Shown here: in pieces, positions 24,454 to 28,776 of the stretch
How positions within the stretch are numbered: position 1 is the stretch's first letter
Layout: each line of letters begins with the position of its first letter
Assembly (NCBI GenBank): GCA_964532385.1
Contig: CAZHHW010000036.1
Coordinates: 1-28,776 of the forward strand
Direction: 5' to 3'
Length of the DNA: 28,776 nt
Source: UBA6921 sp964532385
GTDB lineage: Bacteria > Pseudomonadota > Gammaproteobacteria > SG8-11
Notes under the pieces: generated by a model
Told to the model about the DNA's origin: nothing
Databases searched by the model: none
Seen by the model: only the letters and a program-made list of their open reading frames with translations
Position numbers and translations under genes: made by a program

Positions 24454-25383
24454 TTACGCCCGGTCCACCACACGCTCGCCCAGCAAACCCGACGGACGAA
24501 ACACCAGCACCAGGATCAGCACGAAGAATGCGAACACGTCTTGATAATGGCTGCCGAGAAAGCCGCCGGTGAGATCGCCGATGTAACCGGCGCCGAGACT
24601 TTCGATCACGCCCAGCAGCAACCCGCCCAGCATCGCGCCGGCGAGGTTGCCGATGCCGCCCAGCACGGCGGCGGAAAACGCTTTGAGCCCGAGTAAAAAT
24701 CCCATGTAGTAATGGGCGAGTCCGTAATAGGCACTGACCATGACCCCAGCCACGGCGGCGAGCGCCGAACCCAGCATGAAGGTCACCGAGATGACGTTGT
24801 TGACATTAACGCCCATCAGGCTGGCGACCTGCGGCGACTGCGCGGTGGCGCGCATCGCGCGGCCGAGCCTGGTTTTTTGCACCAGCAGCACCAAAGCTGC
24901 CATCAACATCACCGATAACACGACGATGAAAATTTGCACATCGGAGATGGTCGCTCCGCCGATCTCGTGCGCGCTGGTCGGCAGAATCGGCGGGAAAGGG
25001 ATGTATTGGCGCCCCCACAACAACATCGCGCCATTCTGCAACACGATGGATACGCCGATCGCGGTGATCAGCGGCGCCAGACGCGGCGCGTGGCGTAAAG
25101 GTCGATATGCGACCCGTTCGATGCCGTAACCCAGCGCCATGCACACCGGCACCGCGGTTAATACCCCGCTCAGCGCGATCATCACACCCGGCATGTCAAC
25201 ACCGGTCCCTACCAGCGCGGAAATCACCGCAAGGCTGACCATCGCGCCGATCATGGTGATTTCGCCGTGCGCGAAATTAATCAGCTCCAGAATGCCGTAC
25301 ACCATGGTGTAGCCCAGCGCCACCAGCGCGTACACGCTGCCCAGCACCAGGCCGTTGATGAGTTGTTGAAGGAAGATATCCAT
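24454..25383 (-). CDS. livH: LivH-type branched-chain amino acid ABC transporter permease
   Basis: Inner-membrane permease of 309 residues, the normal LivH size. It starts MDIFLQQLINGLVLGSVYAL and has ALGYTMVYGILELINFAHGE, the hallmark of LivH, then AIGVSIVLQNGAML, MRATAQSPQVASLMGVNVNN, and LKAFSAAVLGGIGNLAGAML. It lacks the long N-terminal domain of UrtB. ATG at 25383 lies just 8 bp from the N gap, so the upstream ribosome site is mostly unread. Any longer reading through the N run is an artefact. Confidence 0.95.
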   Translation of the reverse strand: MDIFLQQLINGLVLGSVYALVALGYTMVYGILELINFAHGEITMIGAMVSLAVISALVGTGVDMPGVMIALSGVLTAVPVCMALGYGIERVAYRPLRHAPRLAPLITAIGVSIVLQNGAMLLWGRQYIPFPPILPTSAHEIGGATISDVQIFIVVLSVMLMAALVLLVQKTRLGRAMRATAQSPQVASLMGVNVNNVISVTFMLGSALAAVAGVMVSAYYGLAHYYMGFLLGLKAFSAAVLGGIGNLAGAMLGGLLLGVIESLGAGYIGDLTGGFLGSHYQDVFAFFVLILVLVFRPSGLLGERVVDRA

Positions 25384-25391
25384 GCAAGCGG

Positions 25392-25491
25392 NNNNNNNNN
25401 NNNNNNNNNNNNNNNNNNNNNNNNNNNNNNNNNNNNNNNNNNNNNNNNNNNNNNNNNNNNNNNNNNNNNNNNNNNNNNNNNNNNNNNNNNN
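25392..25491. other. Assembly gap (100 N)
   Basis: Exactly 100 undetermined bases, the conventional filler for a scaffold join of unknown length. It removes the 3' end of the livJ-like gene and the livJ-livH spacer; the true distance is not known and may hold additional sequence. Confidence 0.99.
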
Positions 25492-26609
25492 CCTTGCAGA
25501 TCGCCCTTGGCATCGAAGCTGATCTGGCCGGTCACGCCGGTGAAATTCACTTTGCTCAGGGCCGGTAAATAAGTTTGCGGTTCGACCGAGTTGGCGGCCT
25601 TCATTGCATTGATCATGGCCCACGCGGCATCGTACGCGTACGGCGCATAAAGCTGGATCGCGCCGTATTTCGCAGTGTATTTGCCGACAAAATCTTTACC
25701 GCCCGGCATGGTCTCGACCGGCAAGCCGGGCGACGAAGCGATCACGCCTTCGCCGTCGCTGCCCGCGATGCTGACGAACTCGGTGGTTTGCACGCCGTCG
25801 CCGCCCAGCAAGGTGGCCTTGAGACCCAAGCGTTTCATTTGCTTGGCCATCGGCGCGCCTTGCGGATACATGCCGCCGAAGAACACCACATCCGGCTGCT
25901 TGCCCTTGATCGAGGTCAGAATCGCGGTGAAATCGTTGGCCTTGTCGCTGGTGTATTCGCGCACCACGACTTGCGCACCGGCCGCTTTGGCGGTTTTCTC
26001 GAATTGATCCGCCAGACCCTGCCCGTAGGCGGTGCGGTCATCGATCACGGCGATTTTTTTCGCGCCCATTTTGGTCGCCGCATAATTGCCAAGCACTGAT
26101 CCCTGTTGCTCGTCGTTCGCCATCACGCGAAACGCGGTTTTATAGCCCTGGCCGGTATACGGAATCGCGGTGGCGGACGGCGAGATTTGCGGAATACCCG
26201 CATCCGAATAAATTTTCGACGCCGGAATACTGGTCCCGGAATTCATATGGCCGATCACGCCCTTCACTTTCTGGTCGGCCAGTTTTTGCGCGACCACGGT
26301 GGCGGTGCGCGGATCGGTTTGATCGTCTTCGCTCAACATTTCAAACTTTACTTTCTTCCCGCCGATCGTCAAACCTTGGGCATTGGCTTCGTCAAACGCC
26401 ATGCGTGCGCCGTTCTCGTTGTCTTTACCCAGTGAGGCTTGCGGCCCGGTGAGCGGCGCCACCGAACCCACGCGAACCACCTCTTCGCTCGCGCTGGGCG
26501 CGGCGGCAGCTGCCGTGCCGGTGGTAGGTGTTGGCGCGGGCGTTTCTTTTTTTCCGCACGCGGTGGCGGCGACACAGCATAATGCGATGATTAGCGGACG
26601 GTATTTCAC
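25492..26609 (-). CDS. livJ: LivJ-type substrate-binding lipoprotein (3' end lost in gap)
   Basis: Substrate-binding protein for the LivHMGF importer. After a signal peptide with lipobox (ALCCVAATACGKKE, Cys acylated) there is a Thr/Pro/Ala-rich linker, then the Leu/Ile/Val-binding domain: VVRVGSVAPLTGPQASLGKD, GARMAFDEAN, GVIGHMNSGTSIPASKIYSD, VVFFGGMYPQGAPMAKQMKR, YAPYAYDAAWAMINAMK. The sequence stops at the N gap in FDAKGDLQ, so roughly 20-30 residues are missing. I prefer GTG 26609, because GGAGA on the minus strand is correctly spaced from it; ATG 26615 is 6 nt earlier but almost touches that ribosome site. A lipid anchor differs from the soluble LivJ of E. coli. Confidence 0.93.
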
Positions 26610-26687
26610 GATCATTCTCCATTGATTTTTTGGACAAACCTGCGACCGCCTCAGTGTAGCTCAAATTTATCCCCTGAATCGCCGTGC

Positions 26688-26716
26688 TTGACCGGCGGCC
26701 GCAAGTCTTCTAGCGT
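26688..26716 (+). promoter_or_regulatory. Possible sigma70 promoter of tsaC
   Basis: TTGACC (26688-26693), a 17-bp spacer, and TAGCGT (26711-26716). The predicted transcription start would fall at or next to the tsaC ATG at 26723, and no Shine-Dalgarno is visible, so the transcript could be leaderless. The -10 match is weak. Confidence 0.3.
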
Positions 26717-26722
26717 GCTCAC

Positions 26723-27298
26723 ATGCAGGAAGACCATACAAAATTCGACGCAGCGGTAAATCGCGCGGCCGGCATCTTGCGCAGCGGCGGCATCGTCGCG
26801 TACCCCACCGAAGCGGTTTACGGCTTGGGGTGCGACCCGCGCAACAAGCAGGCCGTGCAGCGCCTGCTTGAGATCAAACAACGCGATCCGCTCAAAGGTC
26901 TCATTTTGATTGCTGCCTCCTTCGACCAACTCGCTCCCTATTTACAAGCGCTTGATGACAACACCCGCGCCCGCATCATGCCCACTTGGCCGGGACCGGC
27001 CACCTGGCTGCTGCGCGCGCGTGACGACGTATCCCCGCTGCTGCGCGGCGCGCACCATACCCTGGCCGTGCGTGTGACCGCGCATCCGCAGGCCGCCGCG
27101 TTATGCCGCGCCTTCGGCGGCGCGCTGGTTTCCACCAGCGCCAATCGCAGCAACAGCATGCCGGCGCGCGCTTCAGAACAGGTGCGTGCGGAACTGGGCA
27201 CCGACCTCAACGACATTCTGGAAGGTTCTGTCGGCACGCTGGCGAATCCCACGGAAATCCGTGATGGCGCCACGGGCAGCGTATTGCGCGCGGGTTAA
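26723..27298 (+). CDS. tsaC: Threonylcarbamoyl-AMP synthase (Sua5/YciO/YrdC family)
   Basis: Makes threonylcarbamoyl-AMP from Thr, bicarbonate and ATP for the universal t6A37 modification of ANN-decoding tRNAs. The 191-residue product is a single YrdC domain without the Sua5 extension. Motifs: GGIVAYPTEAVYGLGCDPRN near residue 22, KQRDPLKGLILIAASFDQLA, PTWPGPATWLL, LAVRVTAHP and GALVSTSANRSN. Length matches short TsaC proteins. It diverges from the livJ operon across about 110 bp and is followed by a strong terminator. Confidence 0.92.
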   Translation: MQEDHTKFDAAVNRAAGILRSGGIVAYPTEAVYGLGCDPRNKQAVQRLLEIKQRDPLKGLILIAASFDQLAPYLQALDDNTRARIMPTWPGPATWLLRARDDVSPLLRGAHHTLAVRVTAHPQAAALCRAFGGALVSTSANRSNSMPARASEQVRAELGTDLNDILEGSVGTLANPTEIRDGATGSVLRAG

Positions 27299-27403
27299 GG
27301 CGCGTTATTTACAATCAGGATATCGATGTCATCCCTCATTACTTCCGCTGCTTCGAGTCGCTTGTTATTGTTTGTTCACCCCCTGAAAACCCCTGTACCT
27401 TCC

Positions 27404-27441
27404 GGGCCGCAACCTCCCCCACGTTGCGGCCCATTTTTTTT
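27404..27441 (+). terminator. Intrinsic terminator between tsaC and hemF
   Basis: Arms GGGCCGCAAC (27404-27413) and GTTGCGGCCC (27423-27432) form a perfect 10-bp stem, 9-nt loop, followed by A and eight T. It separates tsaC from hemF transcription. The remaining sequence from 27299 to 27498 shows no gene. Confidence 0.9.
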
Positions 27442-27498
27442 GCCGCAGGTCTCGTGTACGCTGCCCGCTTGGAAAAATGATGTAGCGGGGACAACGTG

Positions 27499-28410
27499 AT
27501 GAGCGCGCCAGACATACATATCGTTAAAAATTATTTGCTCGATTTACAGGACCGCATCTGCGCCGCGCTGGAATCCGAAGATGGCCAGGCGCGTTTCGCC
27601 GAAGACCGTTGGGACCGTGCCGGCGGCGGCGGCGGGCGTTCACGCGTGCTGGCCGAAGGTGCCGTATTTGAACAAGCGGGGGTCGGCTTCTCGCATGTAT
27701 TCGGCGATAAATTGCCAACCTCCGCCACCGCGCATCGCCCGGAACTGGCCGGCCGCAAATGGCAGGCCGTGGGTGTGTCGCTGGTCATCCATCCGCGTAA
27801 TCCGTATGCGCCCACCTCGCACGCGAACGTGCGTTTTTTCATCGCTGAAAAACCCGGCGAAACACCGATCTGGTGGTTCGGCGGCGGTTTCGATCTGACG
27901 CCATATTATGGCTTCGATGAGGACTGCGCGCATTGGCATCGCACCGCAAAAGCCGCCTGCGATCCGTTCGGCCCGGATGTTTACGCGCGTTATAAAAAAT
28001 GGTGCGACGAATATTTCATGCTCAAGCATCGCAACGAACCGCGCGGCATCGGCGGCTTGTTCTACGACGATCTGAACGAGTGGGGTTTTGACAAATGCTT
28101 CGGCTTCATGCAAAGCGTCGGCGATCACTACATCGAAGCTTATCGTCCGCTGGTCGCGCGCCGCAAAAACACGCCCTATGGCGAACGCGAACGCGATTTC
28201 CAGTTGTATCGGCGCGGCCGTTATGTCGAGTTCAATCTGGTCTACGACCGCGGCACCATTTTTGGCCTGCAAACCGGCGGGCGCACCGAGTCGATTCTGA
28301 TGTCGCTGCCGCCGCTGGTGAAATGGCGTTACAACTGGCAGCCCGAACCGGGCACACCGGAAGCGAAATTATACGAAGTGTACCTGAAGCCTCACGACTG
28401 GGCTAAGTAG
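27499..28410 (+). CDS. hemF: HemF, oxygen-dependent coproporphyrinogen III oxidase
   Basis: Oxidatively decarboxylates two propionates of coproporphyrinogen III to give protoporphyrinogen IX in aerobic heme synthesis, in the cytoplasm. The 303-residue product shows the family motifs EDRWDRAGGGGGRSRVLAEG, FEQAGVGFSHVFGD, SLVIHPRNPYAPTSHANVRF, WWFGGGFDLTPYYGFDEDCA, HRNEPRGIGGLFYDDLNEWG, and RGRYVEFNLVYDRGTIFGLQ then TGGRTESILMSLPP. It is complete and of usual length. ATG 27499 is preferred; GTG 27496 lies directly before it. AGCGGGG at 27484-27490 is the probable ribosome site. The stop lies at the edge of a palindromic repeat. Confidence 0.97.
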   Translation: MSAPDIHIVKNYLLDLQDRICAALESEDGQARFAEDRWDRAGGGGGRSRVLAEGAVFEQAGVGFSHVFGDKLPTSATAHRPELAGRKWQAVGVSLVIHPRNPYAPTSHANVRFFIAEKPGETPIWWFGGGFDLTPYYGFDEDCAHWHRTAKAACDPFGPDVYARYKKWCDEYFMLKHRNEPRGIGGLFYDDLNEWGFDKCFGFMQSVGDHYIEAYRPLVARRKNTPYGERERDFQLYRRGRYVEFNLVYDRGTIFGLQTGGRTESILMSLPPLVKWRYNWQPEPGTPEAKLYEVYLKPHDWAK

Positions 28411-28457
28411 GGGCGCGATTCATCGCGCCCACCCCTCGGGCGCCATAAATGGCGCCC
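28411..28457. repeat. Pair of small palindromes between hemF and rsmD
   Basis: GGGCGCGA / TCGCGCCC (28411-28418 and 28423-28430) and GGGCGCCA / TGGCGCCC (28438-28445 and 28450-28457), with outer GTAGGGGCGC at the left and GCGCCCCTAC at the right, so the whole block is itself an inverted repeat. This is a REP-like element of a different family from the RAYT-linked ones. It may also act as a transcript-end hairpin. Confidence 0.8.
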
Positions 28458-28474
28458 CTACACAACTCGAAGGC

Positions 28475-28776
28475 ATGACCCGCTCACCCAACACCTTGCG
28501 CATCATCGGCGGCACTTGGCGCGGACGCAAACTGAATTTCCCGGATGTCGACGGCTTGCGCCCCACGCCCGACCGCGTGCGTGAAACCTTGTTCAATTGG
28601 CTGCAACCGGTCATCACCGGAGCGCACTGTCTTGACTTATTCGCCGGTAGCGGGGCGCTGGGCTTCGAAGCATTGTCACGCGGTGCGGCGAGCGTGGTGA
28701 TGGTGGAACGCGACGGACATGCGGTGCAGCAACTGCACGAAAATATCACGCTACTGAAAACCTCCGCTGCGCAAGT
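28475..28776 (+). CDS. rsmD: RsmD, 16S rRNA m2G966 methyltransferase (5' part only)
   Basis: Methylates guanine 966 of 16S rRNA with SAM. The first 100 codons are present: MTRSPNTLRIIGGTWRGRKL near the start, LRPTPDRVRETLFNWLQP, then the SAM-binding motif LDLFAGSGALGFEALSRGA and VVMVERD. The catalytic DPPY motif lies beyond the window end. The start ATG 28475 is preceded by GAAGG at a suitable distance. Confidence 0.95.
   Translation, partial: MTRSPNTLRIIGGTWRGRKLNFPDVDGLRPTPDRVRETLFNWLQPVITGAHCLDLFAGSGALGFEALSRGAASVVMVERDGHAVQQLHENITLLKTSAAQ

Noticed and set aside
25384..25623. Upstream extension of livH through the N run
   Set aside because: The extension passes through undetermined bases and reads the antisense of livJ; LivH has its normal N-terminus at 25383.

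Overview
The window reads as chromosome (or a metagenome-assembled contig) from a Gram-negative proteobacterium, most likely a betaproteobacterium. The grounds are GC-rich genes in tight operons with 4-nt ATGA overlaps, outer-membrane-type lipoproteins, a urea ABC transporter beside urease accessory genes, and a birA - type III pantothenate kinase (coaX) - SPOR protein - tRNA-Thr(UGU) block that recalls the enterobacterial birA-coaA-thrU order. I cannot fix genus or species. A run of 100 N at 25392-25491 is an assembly gap.

Layout. (1) 1-8591: urea nitrogen acquisition on the + strand: the end of ureE, then ureF, ureG, and the urea ABC transporter urtA-urtB-[REP array and RAYT transposase]-urtC-urtD-urtE. 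A good sigma54 (-24/-12) promoter candidate and an NtrC-like site lie in front of urtA, as expected for nitrogen control. (2) 8592-13321: an accessory-looking stretch with a small lipoprotein bracketed by two REP copies, a beta-propeller/di-heme cytochrome c lipoprotein, and a periplasmic catalase-family peroxidase. (3) 13510-17834, minus strand: fused membrane/spermidine synthase-like protein, birA, coaX and a SPOR-domain protein, all overlapping by 4 nt, ending in tRNA-Thr(UGU). (4) 17959-20077: a HAMP/class III nucleotide cyclase, and on the other strand a small DUF4124 secreted protein. (5) 20089-26615, minus strand: a branched-chain amino acid type ABC operon (livJ-like lipoprotein SBP, gap, livH, an unexpected large membrane protein, livM, livG, livF). 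(6) 26723-28776, + strand: tsaC-like, hemF, a palindromic repeat pair and the start of rsmD.

The most unusual material is mobile-repeat biology inside the urea operons. A REP-associated tyrosine transposase (RAYT) with its REP palindromes sits exactly at the urtB/urtC junction. The 3' tail of urtB has been copied with each REP unit, so four tandem units each carry the urtB terminal sequence and an ATGACT stop/start motif, and the RAYT stop overlaps the urtC start. Independently, a 180-bp element with 21-bp perfect terminal inverted repeats lies in frame (60 codons) in the N-terminal part of ureF. Both insertions appear to have kept the host genes readable. I did not find a CRISPR array, a phage, or an obvious new defence system.
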